Source: Diphasiastrum complanatum
Lineage: Eukaryota; Streptophyta; Lycopodiopsida; Lycopodiales; Lycopodiaceae
Assembly (NCBI GenBank): GCA_029204225.1
Contig: CM055099.1
Location: 51,169,298 to 51,233,297 of the forward strand
DNA length: 64,000 nt
Reading direction: 5' to 3'
Position numbers and translations under genes: made by a program. Below the pieces are notes generated by a model. That model saw nothing but the letters and a program-made list of their open reading frames with translations. It searched no databases and was not told where the DNA came from. This document shows positions 1 to 14,463 of the stretch, piece by piece. Position 1 is the stretch's first letter. Each line of letters begins with the position of its first letter.

Positions 1-727
1 ATAAAGATCTTGGAGCACCATGAGTGACTCCATTCTCACTTTCCAAATAGCATAATTGGTAGAAAAAAAATCTCTCACTAGCTTTTAAAAAGTAAATGCT
101 CCAACAGATCCCATCTTACTAGTAAGATTCTACACACAAGATATAGATTTGTTTGAACCTGAAACTCACAAAGGTTTCTAACTTGCAGTGTTTCACTCAA
201 ATGTTGACTTATAATCCAACAGATGGACCTGTAATCACAATTCTATTAGTCCCTCACAAAGTTGGAATGAAGATAAGATGAAGTGAAAACTACTCTCAAG
301 CAAATCTTGCCAATCTTGGCTATTTTTGGACAATAACTGACTCTATCTCTCTCTTTCACTTTGATGTACTTTCAAGACCTGGTTTCCACTTTAAGAAGGT
401 CTGAAATCAGCCTAGATTGATTAGTTCTCATGAAACAAATTCAAAACTAATTAATGGCAAGTGATCTTGGTAGCTTATGCTAGGATTTGCACCAAAAGTT
501 ACATCAAACTGACACCAGATGAAACTACAGTGATCCAATTAATATGGGATTTTAAATGCTGGTTCAGAGATGCCCACACGTGTGAACAGTATAGATTTTG
601 ATCCTGAAAAAGTTTGGGATCAAATCCCCTCACCAAATCTTGGATACTAGCTCGCCCTTCCAATACTAGCTTTTTGCACCAAAATTTGCTAAAACTAGAT
701 TAGTTTTAGACACTGATCAATAGCCTT

Positions 728-746
728 GTACTTGGCTTTGATACCA
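728..746 (-). promoter_or_regulatory. Primer binding site, initiator-Met tRNA type
   Basis: On the minus strand it reads TGGTATCAAAGCC directly after the LTR. This is the usual Ty1/copia motif TGGTATCAGAGCC with one mismatch. Confidence 0.75.
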
Positions 747-1426
747 TGTTAAAAGTACAGTACTAAGGACCATAAATGGATCTTTGAATGATCCATAAGG
801 TTAATTGTGTTCTTGTTAAACAATCTATCAGATACTAGTCATCAAAAAACAAGATCTAGTTTAGCAGCTTGATAGAAAACAGGTAGAGACAATCAGAGCA
901 TTGATCAATAACTATAATCCGACTTCACACATGTGAAAATGAGGCTGTAGTACGGCCTGTAGACAGTTTTTAGAGTGTGCCAAAGCTGGGTTTCAATGGA
1001 ATCAAAAGCAATCACCATACAATGAGAGAAAACTCGAGTTTCTCCTTGAGGCTCCAAAAAGTTTCTATCTCCTCACTATGGAGAATGGGAACACATAGTA
1101 AAAGACACTTCCTTTGACAAGTTAGGTGAAAATCCAAATAAGGAAGTACTCAACTTTCTTGCCCTAATGTAAAAACCCTAGCCTAGATCCAAGAGTCATG
1201 CTTGGTAGGTGCATGATAGGTACAAATCTCATCATAAATCATGGTCTAGATCCTACAAAGTAGGAATCACTACCAAATGGACACAACCACTCCTCTCTCG
1301 TGGTAACCTACTTTAGGTGTGAATTTACAAGTGGCACTTTGGCCATTCAAGTAACTAATAGACAATATTGATAAAATGTACAATATTCTACATGGCTAGA
1401 TTTGCCAATGTAGGCAATTTTTCACA
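747..1426 (-). repeat. LTR of the edge copia element (680 bp)
   Basis: Near-identical in order to the LTRs at 40580-41270 and 45891-46580, with more substitutions and small indels. One terminal base is changed (TGTT instead of TGTG on the plus strand). Its inner edge abuts the primer binding site at 728-746. Confidence 0.85.
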
Positions 1427-1509
1427 TGGAAAGGTCAGACTGAGGATGTTGATTCATGGGAGAGGGTCAAAAGCATAAATTTTTTTTTTCCTAAGTTCCG
1501 ATTCTGATG

Positions 1510-2025
1510 ACATAATTAGTTCAATGGGGGAAGAATCTTACATCCATAAACCTGTATATGGGATTCAGCATAGTCCTAGACTTGGATACTCGGTACTCTA
1601 GCACTCGATATTATTGTTATTCTGGACTAGGCCGAAAGTGTAATTAATAACCTTGTGAGGACCCAATCAGACATCTAGTGAAATGTGGAGCTATAGTATG
1701 GGTTAGAATGGTTATTGACATGGTGTAGAGCATAAATGGTAATGACTTGTATGATGGAAATATAGTATGCTTTCATGGGCATATGCACAAATAAAGTAGG
1801 TGCTAAATTCTCATGGAGAAACTTGCCCTAATTCCATTTTTGTTGTGATTTTTTATTGCCATTTTTTTCTCTCTACACTTGCAACCTATCTTGTGGCTTG
1901 GGAGTGATTCTATTGGAGATCGATCAATAGATTCTCATTGATTGGATGGTTTACTCCATTATTATTTCTCGTGTGTGTCTTGTAAGCAGAATCTTTAGGT
2001 CCTTTCACTTATACATGTATTGTTG
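1510..2025 (+). repeat. Degenerate LTR related to 5813-6294
   Basis: Contains blocks also found at 5813-6294: an ACTAATAACCTTG-GAGGACCCA block (around 1645-1670), a middle block with TATGGAG-like bases, and a CTTGTGGCTTGGG block (around 1893). The order is the same but similarity is low and ends are blurred, so limits are approximate. No coding sequence was recognised next to it. Confidence 0.45.
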
Positions 2026-4085
2026 CCAAAGATTAGCAATTATGTTATCCCAAAGGGTGTGAACCCCTTCACGTGAGAGAACAAGGTCAATCCAATGACA
2101 AGATGATTATGAATCAACAACAGGAAAAATGTGTTTGTTCTCGAACAACATGAAAGTTGCATTCATGTGCAATAGATGCAAGTGCATCACATATGAGTCT
2201 TAATAATTCACCCTTTTTCATGAAAAGTATTGAGTTTTTTTTTTAAATGGCTTATTAATGGGCTAAAATCAAGAAATAAGTGCAGAGGCAACAACTTCCT
2301 AGAAAAGCAGTTGGAGTAATGAAAGTTGTGTAGATAGGACAAACACCTCTAGAACAAGAAAAAAGTGAGAATTTTCTCTTGGTGAACCATCCATTGAGTG
2401 TATCAAAGTTACTTATACCCATCAAGCGAGGCAAAATACTTGTTAAAGTATTTATCAAAGTCTTGCAGCAAAGCCAAAACATCAATAGACCGCAAAATAT
2501 AATCTTTTCTTTGAGCAAAGCATTCGGTGAGGATGCATAAAACAACTTGAGTATTGCCAAGCTTTGGTAGCAAATCAAAGTGGTGAACATGTAGATCCAA
2601 AATGCCCCACAGAGAAGAGGCCACAAAGTCAAGTGTACCTATAAGAATATCAAGCGCTTGAATCCCACTGATCAACTAGAGTATTAAAACTTGTAGGTAA
2701 AAGAAAATAGCAAGACATCAAGTTGTGCACTTAGAGGCACCATTACACTCTCCACTCTACTCATAATGGAAATAAAAATGAATACAAAATCACATATAGG
2801 GACAAGTTGCACCCTTCTGTAGTTCACCATTTAGGTATAACCAACAATATTGAATATTGCAAGTACTTTGAATATATATACTTTACAACTAGAACCTGAC
2901 ATACAATGATAAATGAACTAATTTAATTTACAATTAAGTAGATTTAATGCTCAAATCTTACATGGATCTTAGTCAATGAATAAAAAATAGATATAATAGA
3001 ACAAACTATCAAATTAAAAGTAATATGCCTACTCACAAATCCTATTTAATTTTCAAATATACATCAATTTGAATATGTAGTAACTGCTTTGAAACTATTA
3101 GATCCATAAACATTATGAAAGTTTCATATCTAAAACTACTTCGAAATGCTCAAAAAAATAAATGTTCTAAAAATGTTGGGTCTTAAACTACTCTGATACC
3201 AATAATTTTATTGACTCATATCTCAGTCGAGATATAAGAAAAACAAAGTTGATGAGTGCAAAACAATTTGATTTTGAATAAATCTTAAGATGTTTAAAAA
3301 TATTGCTTCGATTCCAAATATGTATTCACTCCAAACCCAAGTTTTCAACACATTACAAGCAGTATTGTTGCAAAGAAGGAAATAAGAACATCCATGTTGA
3401 CATAGGTGACATAACCAAAAATGTCATGAAGATATGTGATACGACATATGAATCTAGTAGATCAGATTCTAAGGCTTACATTCACAAGAAAAAGTGGAGC
3501 TTCTCCAATTGTTTCACCTAGTGAATGAGCGAAAAAACCATTTTAGTGATGGAGCTAGTCTAAATATGACAAATTCAAGATTACCTAAACATATCTACCT
3601 TGTAACTACTACTAGTGAGAAGTCAAACATCTAATAGCTTATAGGGCCTAAAGATAATTACACCAGTTCATAAAGGTAAATGAACCTTGTCTACCTAATG
3701 AATTGACATAGCCTTACACACAAAAAATTCTAATTATATGACAATATAGTAGAATTGAAAAACAAATGTCCATTCAACTGATGGCACTTATGTAACATAA
3801 ATAATCATGACAATTCAAAATGATAATTGTACAGTTGTAGTTGAGATACCTGGCTAAAAGCGTGTTTTGGTGGTACAAAAATAGAACCCATTTTCCATAG
3901 TACCTTTTGGTAGTATATGTCAATCTTTGTGGATTTTATTACTCATAATTTATATTTATAATACAATACTTATGGTAGTACATTTCTCATTTTTTGGAGC
4001 TAGTGATAGGTCCCACGAGTTAATGCAATAAAAGCGTCCTTGACAATTATCGGCATGCTAATCACATGGGCCTACTTTATCTAAT
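2026..4085. other. AT-rich stretch, no gene recognised
   Basis: Two overlapping minus-strand frames of 88 and 125 codons occupy 2255-2675. The 88-codon frame (2409-2675) has a protein-like composition but matches no family I know and has no convincing splice or start context. The rest is AT-rich and full of stops in every frame. Confidence 0.5.
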
Positions 4086-4149
4086 TTGAATTTGGATAAT
4101 AAATGCTTTGCCCTCCAAATGATCAATTCAGTGCTATCCTTGCTTATGT

Positions 4150-4375
4150 TATCAATGAACATATCGTTGCTTTCTGCTATGATAAGTTCACGTTGCTATC
4201 TTGCTTTCCAATATCTTGCTTTCTGCTACGATTGCTTTCTGCTATCAGTTCGTTCCAATTTGCTTTCTTGCTTTCTTGTTTTTTTTCGATTCATTGCTAT
4301 CGTTCCTTTCTGCTCTCACAACATTTCTATCATTGCTTTCTGCTATCGTTGCTTTCTGTTGTCGTTGCTTTCTCG
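4150..4375 (+). repeat. Minisatellite of TTGCTTTCTGCTAT-like units
   Basis: The word TTGCTTTCTGCTAT and variants recur about ten times, with spacers of one to fifteen bases, giving a roughly 15-bp degenerate period. It lies directly upstream of the phosphatase exon at 4390. The open frames across it are by-products of the repeat. Confidence 0.75.
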
Positions 4376-4389
4376 ATCATATGTTGTAA

Positions 4390-5211
4390 AAGATGAGGAC
4401 ACCTGCAAGGAAATGCAAAGCTGCCTCTGTAATCTGAGGCTCGGGGCTAAGATGCTTTTGAAAAAACTAGCAGAAACAGGAGTGCAAATCATTATATGGA
4501 GCAGCATGAGATATTCGAAGGTCATGAAAATACTACGTACCTGCTTCCATGAAGAAATGCAACAAAGATTTTTCAAAGGTAGCTCAACATTTTACACATT
4601 AACACTTGTGATCACGTTGTCATCTCGGATTATTAAAGCATATAAGCTCAATTAACTAACAACATTGTATTCTTCAATACCCGCAAAATAAATTATCAAT
4701 ACTTTTGTGGTACTTTCTACTAGTTATTTCGTGCTGTTATTACCAATTGCCTAAATTTTGGTACATTTTGGTACTATTTTAGCACCAAGCTGAAACTGTT
4801 TCGTACTATTTTGGATATCAATTCTTAATGTTTGGTACTTATTGTCTCTGTTTTGGTACTATGTACCAATATTTGGTAGTGTTTATATGCTCCTTCAAAA
4901 CTGTGAGGGTAGTTTTTGGTAATGTATGATATTTACCTTTTGTTTCTATAGATATTTTTGCCCAAAATAAGTCTGAGGTCTGGCGTGAAGACTTCAAGCT
5001 AATTCCTTACGTCAGCAAGGATGAACTGGAGGTGCCAGTATTTATGAAGAACCTGCGGGAGGTATGGAAATTATGGCCAAAGTTCGATGCATCAAACACC
5101 ATACTTGTAGACGATAAACGCTACAAGTCAATTAAAAACAACTACGAGAACTGCTTGGCCATAAAATATTTCAACCCTTCCATAGAGTGCAATGCTGAAA
5201 TGGCCCCTTGA
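4390..5211 (+). pseudogene. FCP1/SCP-like (NIF domain) HAD phosphatase, 3' two-exon remnant
   Basis: Exon 1 (about 4390-4578) encodes a segment with LRLGAKMLLKKLAETGVQ then IIIWSSM, matching the part of NLI-interacting-factor phosphatases where a conserved RPG block precedes the strand ending in WSS. Exon 2 (4952-5211) follows an intron with GT at 4579 and a TTTCTATAG acceptor; the phase fits (AAA G + AT ATT). It holds EVWKLWPKFDASNTILVDD, the conserved FD-SNT-L-VDDS region with the metal-binding aspartates, and ends at TGA 5209-5211. The family dephosphorylates phosphoserine, for example in the RNA polymerase II CTD. The catalytic DxDxT motif would lie in an upstream exon and is not found; a minisatellite occupies that place. 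The SPYK after VDD is changed to KRYK. Probably a gene fragment or pseudogene, though a distant 5' exon cannot be excluded. Confidence 0.65.
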
Positions 5212-5289
5212 AACTCTGTACCCATGGCTCATGGGCTAGGTCCATGCACGAATCCCTCTCGCCTTTACTAGAAGAAACCCTTTGTTCGA

Positions 5290-5345
5290 CTGTGAGGACG
5301 ATATGTCCCCTCTAGTTGTGAGGACAATATGTCCCCTCTAGCTGC
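5290..5345 (+). repeat. 27-bp tandem duplication
   Basis: The sequence TGTGAGGACGATATGTCCCC plus CTCTAGT occurs twice in a row with one clear substitution, about 80 bp after the stop codon of the phosphatase remnant. Confidence 0.8.
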
Positions 5346-5812
5346 GAACTACTTTGTTGAGGTCGAAGGGTACTCGTACCGCTTCGACCCCCCTATAGAT
5401 TAGATTTGAACAGCCCAGCTTGGGTTGCAACTAATTTTCTGTACATGTTACATATACCAAAAATCAATATACAATATACTGCATAGATTTGAATGGCTAT
5501 TTCATTCTTGAGCGGCTTTGAGTTTCATTTGCAGCTTCCTGATTTATTGGGATGAAGGTTGAATGGTCGAGGCATTCTTCAACTTGTAAATCCTATGGTG
5601 GTGCTTGTAAATGTTCACAACCAGATTCCAGCATGATTTTTGAGTCACAGACAGGGTAGGAGAAGTTGATGTCAGGGTTTATGCTCCTTGCAACATTACT
5701 AGTATGTGTTCACATGCATTCCAGCATGATCTACGAATGATGGTATGGGTGGAGTTTATTAAAGTTATTGTTTGTGCTCCTTGGATGGTTTTTAGTTTTT
5801 GTTTAAGAGTGG

Positions 5813-6294
5813 TGTTACGGCCATATTCTGCTAAAAACATGGAATAGTCTTAATATGGTAGACTGGCCCTCCAGTGTTCGAGATTATTGGTCACGCCTAG
5901 ATTTTATTCCATGTCGAGGCCTGTCGGAGACTAATAACCTTGAGAGGACCCAGACATTCTAATTGAGACATATGGAGTAGTGTACATGTGACGGATATAG
6001 GCCGGAGGTATGCATGAAGAGCTGTGATCTATTTATAGTTGACCTGCATGGGGATTGCATGGGTTCATGCACAAGATCCTACTCTCTATATATTGAGGTA
6101 GAGATTATCTCGTCGACGGCTTGGTCTAGGTTACCACCTGTAGAGCTCTTCTCCTCTTGCTATCACATGGCTTGGGGGCTAGATCCAGGAGGATTCTCCA
6201 AGAGGGATCTAGGATTGGTTGGGTGGTTTTGCTCCATAGTCTCTCTTGTGTTTTCCTATCCTCATCTTAGGGGTTTTTCCTAGTGGTCTTTACA
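5813..6294 (+). repeat. LTR (482 bp) followed by primer binding site
   Basis: Starts TGTTACGGCC, ends GGTCTTTACA, and is followed one base later by TGGTATCAGAGCC (6296-6308). This is the arrangement of a plant copia 5' LTR on the plus strand. An older relative is at 1510-2025. No second LTR with the same sequence was found downstream, so this is the 5' end of a decayed or deleted element. Confidence 0.7.
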
Positions 6295-6295
6295 T

Positions 6296-6308
6296 TGGTA
6301 TCAGAGCC
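6296..6308 (+). promoter_or_regulatory. Primer binding site, initiator-Met tRNA type
   Basis: TGGTATCAGAGCC, complementary to the 3' end of initiator Met tRNA, one base after the LTR end. Confidence 0.8.
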
Positions 6309-8460
6309 CGGCTAGATGCGGTCTTGGATGGGATGAAGACAAGTTATACATCAAATCGGAATTAAAACACTTGGATTCACATCCTGGATGAAGTGCTCTT
6401 TTTTCAAGGGAAATTGGGTTTCACTAATTCTTGTGTGAAGCATGCTTTTCAAACTTGGTGGTAGAGTGCTCTTCTCCTTGTTTGATTTTTTTTAGAGATG
6501 TTGTGGATTAGTGTGAGATTCATACTTATTTTTCTGAAGCCTTGAGAATGTTTCCGTTTGAAGTTGAATGATCTGCATGAGTAGATCCACTTTTTTGTCT
6601 AAATCTATTTTTGGGCTGAGCAATTTGCAGGAATCCATAATGTTTTGGACAGAATAAATTCAGATTAGTAGCAGAATGTTTGTTGATAGATTGATGAGGA
6701 CTCAATTTATCCTAGAGAATTAACTAACTGTTGCTGGAAATCTTGAATTAAATGATTGCTTGTGGAGGATTTGAGAAATTAATCCTTTTGTGTTTCCTGC
6801 AATCTGAAAGAACATTGAATGGAAATGGTAAGTTGCCTATTCCCTAGAAAAACAGATAAGGATTTGGTTTAAGTGATGCATGCAGTTGAGACTCTGCGAA
6901 ACCTTTCTTGGTTTGTTGCTTGTTGGCTGTTAAAAGAGTTCCCAGATTCTTGTTAAATCACAATTTTGTTAATGGATTATTGCGATCCATTAGGAACAAA
7001 TATGGGGGTACTCTAGTATTTGGTGGAGTTTTTAAGATCTCTAGATTATCAGATAATGCAATTAATGATCTTCTTGAAGGAATTGAATTCCTTATACCAT
7101 TTCGGATATAGATATTGGATATCCTATTGGTATATACTTTAGCGTTTTGAATTCTTAATGGCTCTTTTTTTTGATGAATACGCTTGGGTTATTTCAACTG
7201 TTTATGAACGAGGTTTCTCGTCCATGCCGAGGTCAATGCCTAGTGGTATTCTTTGATGATATGGTCATCTACAAGGAAAAAACTTAAGGAAATGGAGAAT
7301 TTAATGGTTGGAAATATTTTTTGGAAATGGTTGAAGATCGGATCCTATATTTGGTTATAGGATGGTCAAATAATCTTTTTGATTTTTTGTTGAGTAGATC
7401 TAAAAGCAAAGAACTTTCTTGGGGAGAAAATTGTTGGTATGGGACATTAGTGATTTCAAAGGGGAATTCTTGTGTGAGAATAATCAGTAGACCAGTGGTT
7501 AGTATTCACATTATTGGTAATGCTAAAAGTTGAAACCATTGGTTGAACTTGTTTAGGGTATTTGGAGAGGTTATGAGATATAGATCCGGATCCCTCAATG
7601 GTATCTCATAAATTCCAAATCGGAAACCCTTATAAGCTATTTCTCTTTTAATTTATACCTCTAAATTTCTTAAATACAAGACAATTGGATTGAAATTCAT
7701 ATAATTCCTTCTAGTGTGGAACTAGGTTCTGAAGGACTGTTAAAATTATATGAATTCATACTTCCATTTCAATTTCTAATCAATTGATGTTTTCAACTGA
7801 TTAAGTGGAATTTAGACTTTCTAAGCCCAATTGATTATCTCTATTTGATAGCTGATTATTGAGAGTAATGTTTCTATCACTCAGAATAAGATATTTTATG
7901 ATTTTAAGGAAAAAGTCCGGTTTGTAATAGTATTGGATACTCATTACTGATTTTTTTGAATCTTTGATATCTTATGCGTTGTCTCCTGAGAACTTTTTAA
8001 TCGAAATTGTGGAATTTCTTTTAAAAGGGGGAGAAGAAAATGATAGGAATAAGACTTTCATGGGATCAACCAGTTGCATAGATTTCTTTTGTGAAATCCA
8101 GTATGTGTGCAATGGTGGAACTATCCAGTGGGAATAGAGAAAATCTCTAGTGATTGTTTGGAATAATCTGGAACTAGAGGAGTTTTGGGGGTTTTGAGCT
8201 ATTAGATATTCATGATTATGGATAGAGGTGGTAAAGATTGATTTAAAATTTCGCTGATTGGATCAGATGGAATAAAGCTTTAATCTTAACCTTAATATGT
8301 CCAAAGATGTCTATATAAGTCATCCTAATCTTGATATGAACACTAAGATCTGAAGTAGGCTTAGGTGGGACTAAATCTCATTAATAAGCATATTGTCACT
8401 CAAGCTATATGCATATAGCTTGAGTGACAATTTGGTTTATTATATCCCTAAATTTTCAAA
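6309..8460 (+). mobile_element. Decayed internal region of an LTR element, no coding left
   Basis: Follows the LTR and primer site but has no recognisable gag or pol frame; the open frames at 6908 and 7321 match nothing I know. A purine run AAAAGGGGGAGAAGAAAA at about 8025 resembles a copia polypurine tract, but no LTR follows. The part 8190-8345 is similar to 58506-58685 (shared TATTCATGATTATGGATAG and GGAATAAA blocks), so part of this is a dispersed repeat. Confidence 0.45.
8392..8431. repeat. Perfect 40-bp palindrome
   Basis: The left half ending in CTCAAGCTATATG at 8411 is the exact reverse complement of the right half starting CATATAGCTTGAG at 8412, with no spacer. It could form a cruciform or a perfect hairpin. 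It sits in AT-rich repeat DNA without a gene. Confidence 0.95.
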
Positions 8461-8547
8461 TGATGTACTTTGTGCCTAATCACTTGCTCTAAATAAATTC
8501 CACTATATACATTGATTTTAAATGAAAATCTCATAATGAACATTGAT

Positions 8548-8621
8548 TATCTTTGTCTTGATTTGATGTCTTTGAGTTGTCGACGTTTATCTTTGTTTTG
8601 ATTTGATGTCTTTGAGTTGTC
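8548..8621 (+). repeat. 40-bp tandem duplication
   Basis: TATCTTTG-TTGATTTGATG and the bases TCTTTGAGTTGTC after it occur at 8548 and again at 8588 with a single C/T difference. Confidence 0.9.
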
Positions 8622-9249
8622 AGCTTTAAGTTGAGATTATCGAATTGTGTATCAATTAAATTGTGATGGTGAATTGTATCAAGTGTAGACATGCTTAAAA
8701 TATTTTAACTAGATCATGAGGATCTATTTATTTTAATTCTCTAAGAGAAACACAATACAAATACTTGTGCATGTGTATCAATCTCCAATACATTAGTTTG
8801 AGGCTTAAAAAATTGCAAGAAAATATATAGTTGTGTAAATACGTTGTACTTATAGAATAATTTGTATTTACAAATCAAGCACCACTCATGAGCATGACTT
8901 GAGGTACTTGAAAATGTTGTCGAAATATGCACTATAAAAAAAAAATGTTTCCAATATCATATCATGTAGAATTTATTTTGTAAAGTATAATTGTAACTAT
9001 AATACAGTAGGGTACTGTAATTGTACGGACAACAACTATATTTTATGTTTTGCTTCATGTTTGATCAGTATCTCTTAGAGTTTGCATCTCATTGTGTATG
9101 TAGATGCTGATTTTTCTGCATTGGCAGGATTGTTGGTTTCCTCTTTTTTGTAACCAAAGATCAGGGACATGGATTTGGATCTTGAATGATCTGAAATCCT
9201 TCATGGGAAGTACCAACCCTACATTGTTTTCCATGTGGCAGCCTACATG

Positions 9250-10020
<771 letters not shown>

Positions 10021-10139
10021 AGCATCTTCCAATCATAAGACAATTGTCTTATTTTTTTATAAACAACAATATAATTAGAAGACAAATTCAAAAAAATAAG
10101 TAATTTAAATATGAACTAGAATCAACAACATGAAAAATA

Positions 10140-10720
10140 GCCATAGAAATCCAAGACCAAGCCATTTTACAAATATTATAAGAGTACCAATCATGACATC
10201 AAAGATTGTCGAGTTCTCAAGGAGTAAAGATGAAGATGTAAGTGAAACAAGGAGCAAATAATTCAACAAAAAAATTGTAGGAAGTTTATAAGGCATGTAT
10301 GGTACAAGACCTACAAGGTAGAGATGCCTAGCAATAGTATTTTGATTCATGAGCATTGCAACACACAACACCAAGAAAGAACTTATTTACCAATCTCACA
10401 ATTCCAGCTTCGAAGTATATATACTTTGGAGACTCAAGTTCACACAAAGTAGAGGGCCAAGAATCCCCTTCTACTCATATTCCTAGATGTTATTACCAAG
10501 GTCTGTATGTGCTGAAATTGACAAAGAATTTGTTGTGCAAGACTATAGATCAAGGTTATGTAGCCTTGTTTAATGCTAGGCAATGTACTATCTTAGACCA
10601 AGAGTCTAATGAGATTTATTTAGTAGTTTAGAAGAGAATCTATATATGTTGAGTAAAGATTATGCATTAATTGTAAGTGAGAATCAATTGAAGTATTTAC
10701 ACTTCAAAATTTAGAATACC
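10140..10720 (+). pseudogene. Copia gag-protease relic (zinc knuckle to GAG-pre-integrase)
   Basis: Around 10160-10216 the frame YYKSTNHDIKDCRVLKE matches the second half of a copia gag zinc knuckle (the H and last C are kept). From 10380 the frame reads KYIYFGDSSSHKVEG and later KLTKNLLC-KTIDQGYVALF, the protease-to-pre-integrase stretch of copia polyproteins (normally VPGLTKNLLSVSQL-GY-V-F). Stops at 10629 and small frameshifts break it. The active-site DSGA is lost. No LTRs were seen on either side. Confidence 0.6.
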
Positions 10721-12638
<1,918 letters not shown>

Positions 12639-13439
12639 CATAGTTGCAGCGCAATTCTGAATCTCGATTCAGAATCGCTATCAGAATCGCGATTCCGATT
12701 TGCGATTCGGAATTTTCCCAGAATCGTGTAGAACTGATTTTTTTTTTTGAATTTTTTTAAGGCAATATGGGTATCAGATGAAAGCTCTGATCGAGGGGAT
12801 TATGATTGTGTAGTTTGCCGACTGTTTCGGGTGCGAAACACCAAAAAGTGTGTTTTCACTCAGGGAGTTGGAAGGCCAAATCATGAAGAGGCCTTACCGT
12901 CGGGGGGCGTTGCCCCCCATACCCCCCACCGGGGGGCTACCACCCCCCATTTCCCAGGGGGCTACTGCCCCCCGAACCCCCTAGAGCTTCCTGCTATATA
13001 GACACTGTAGATAAAAATGCCACCGCCCCCCTGTGGATAAAAATGGGGTCCAAATGCGCGCCGAGAAGGGCCCAATATTTATGCCCCCAACTGTATGTAC
13101 ATTGCACTCACATCTCCAGTGAACCGATTGCAAAAGTGATCATCATCCATACAGTTGATAGTCCAAACTGTAGCATTAACATTTGCTGAAAACCAGAGCA
13201 AATGACAATCGGATAGCTACTAAAATTAAGATCTGTTTGTGCCTCATCTACTGCACTTTTGAGAGGCAAAACGCTGGTTTGACCATTGATCCCCTAAAAA
13301 AAATTCAGCAATAAGTTATTTTTCCAAACAAAAAAAAAAAAGAAAAAAAAAAATTTCTATTTTGGGTCGCGAATCGCGATTCGCAGAATCGCGACCCGCA
13401 AATCCCAGACCCAGCGAATCGCGATTCGCTGCAACTATG
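12639..13439. mobile_element. hAT-like non-autonomous DNA transposon (801 bp)
   Basis: The ends are inverted copies, CATAGTTGCAGCG at 12639 and CGCTGCAACTATG ending at 13439. The inverted similarity continues inward through GAATCGCGATTC-type words. It is flanked by a perfect 8-bp direct repeat ATCTAGAC (12631-12638 and 13440-13447). Eight-base target duplications are typical of hAT transposons; the exact TIR is not one I recognise. Inside there is no transposase, only a C/G-run region (12898-12985) and two A/T tracts. It must have been mobilised in trans if it was ever active. Confidence 0.75.
12895..12990. repeat. G/C-run block with alternating GGGGGG and CCCCCC
   Basis: Runs of five to six G and C alternate on both strands within about 90 bp inside the hAT-like element. 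They can pair as hairpins or form G-quadruplexes. The block contrasts sharply with the AT-rich surroundings. Confidence 0.85.
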
Positions 13440-13447
13440 ATCTAGAC

Positions 13448-14140
13448 TAATAATAGATGCACCAACAATCACTTTTATGCCTCACTAGTTTGATCAATTC
13501 TACTTGAAAAAATAAAATAACAATAAGATCACACCAAAAGAAGTTTGGATCCATTGTAAGTCATAGTAATACACTATTAAAATAGAGATCTACAAGCAAA
13601 CATCAAGTATTCTACACAAATGTAGAAGAGAGCCACGAATATCTTCTCCTGAGCATTTGTCATTGATGTATAGTATCTTCTGAGCACTTGTCATTGATGT
13701 ATAGCAACAGCAATATTTGAACACATTCTTTAAAAAAAACTGAAGGCCAGTATTTACCAAATTCGATTCAGAACTCAAAGAAGTATCTTCCTAGCACCGC
13801 ATGAAAAAAAGTAATACTAATAGCTTTTGAAGGATACTTCGATAAGGATAGTTTGATTTCTGAGGAACAGTACTCAAAGTGATGTTGATGACATGAGCTA
13901 AAGATCAATTATTCCCAGGTAATGGCTCGCCCAGCAGCGGCAGTAATGAAATCGGGATTCTAATGAACATCCGTACATCCGTTTTACAGAAATATTGATA
14001 TACCCTATTAGCTGTACACAGGTATTCGCCTTCGAATTATCTTGACAGTTGGACTTATGTACAAAAATATGATCCAGGAAAACACCCTTCCTGCTCAGTT
14101 CCGAGAATTACCCAGTAACAAGGATTGCTCCTTTTTACAG
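13448..14140. other. Intergenic, nothing recognised
   Basis: AT-rich. A short duplication TTCTGAGCA-TTGTCATTGATGT occurs at about 13650 and 13678. No coding evidence. Confidence 0.5.
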
Positions 14141-14463
14141 ACCTTTGTATGTGATTACAAGGGAGGGATCACGGCTTCGTAGATATTTACACGATCTAGC
14201 TGCGGTGTCCATGTTGGAGGTCGTGATTCCCTTTGCTTTGTTCCAGAACGGATGCCAGTGCTGGAAAGATTTGATAGATTTGCTGTATCAGGCATGGAAG
14301 AGAGATGAGATTTCTCTGATGGAAGCCGTGTGTGGTTTGTTGTCCTGTCTGCACTGAGCATTTGCGACTGCAAATCAAAGAGTAAATTGAAGAGTTTGTT
14401 AAGAACCGGAAAATAATAGGAACAAAAATTATGAAGCAATATCGCGGTACAAATCTGACTGCG

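Larger units (their letters stand above)
1..1426 (-). mobile_element. 5' part of a Ty1/copia element, truncated by window edge
   Basis: Read on the minus strand this is LTR (747-1426), primer binding site, untranslated leader and the first codons of gag, so the rest of the element lies left of the window. It aligns along its length with the complete element at 40580-46580. The gag start codon is at 112-114, but the frame stops after eight codons and many positions differ from the intact copy, so this copy is dead. The LTR runs from TGTTAAAAGT (plus strand) to TTTTTCACA. The five bases after it, TGGAA (1427-1431), would be one half of the target duplication; the other half is outside the window. 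Confidence 0.85.

Noticed and set aside
6296-6308. TGGTATCAGAGCC words as parts of tRNA genes
   Set aside because: Only the complement of the tRNA 3' end is present next to LTR ends; there is no cloverleaf, A box or B box around them.
12747-13001. 84-codon frame inside the hAT-like element as a transposase fragment
   Set aside because: It has no transposase motif and its second half is just the G/C-run block translated.
14145-14439. Overlapping 70-104-codon frames on both strands
   Set aside because: Mutually overlapping, no motif, and more easily explained as the UTR of the weak candidate at 14464 or as chance.
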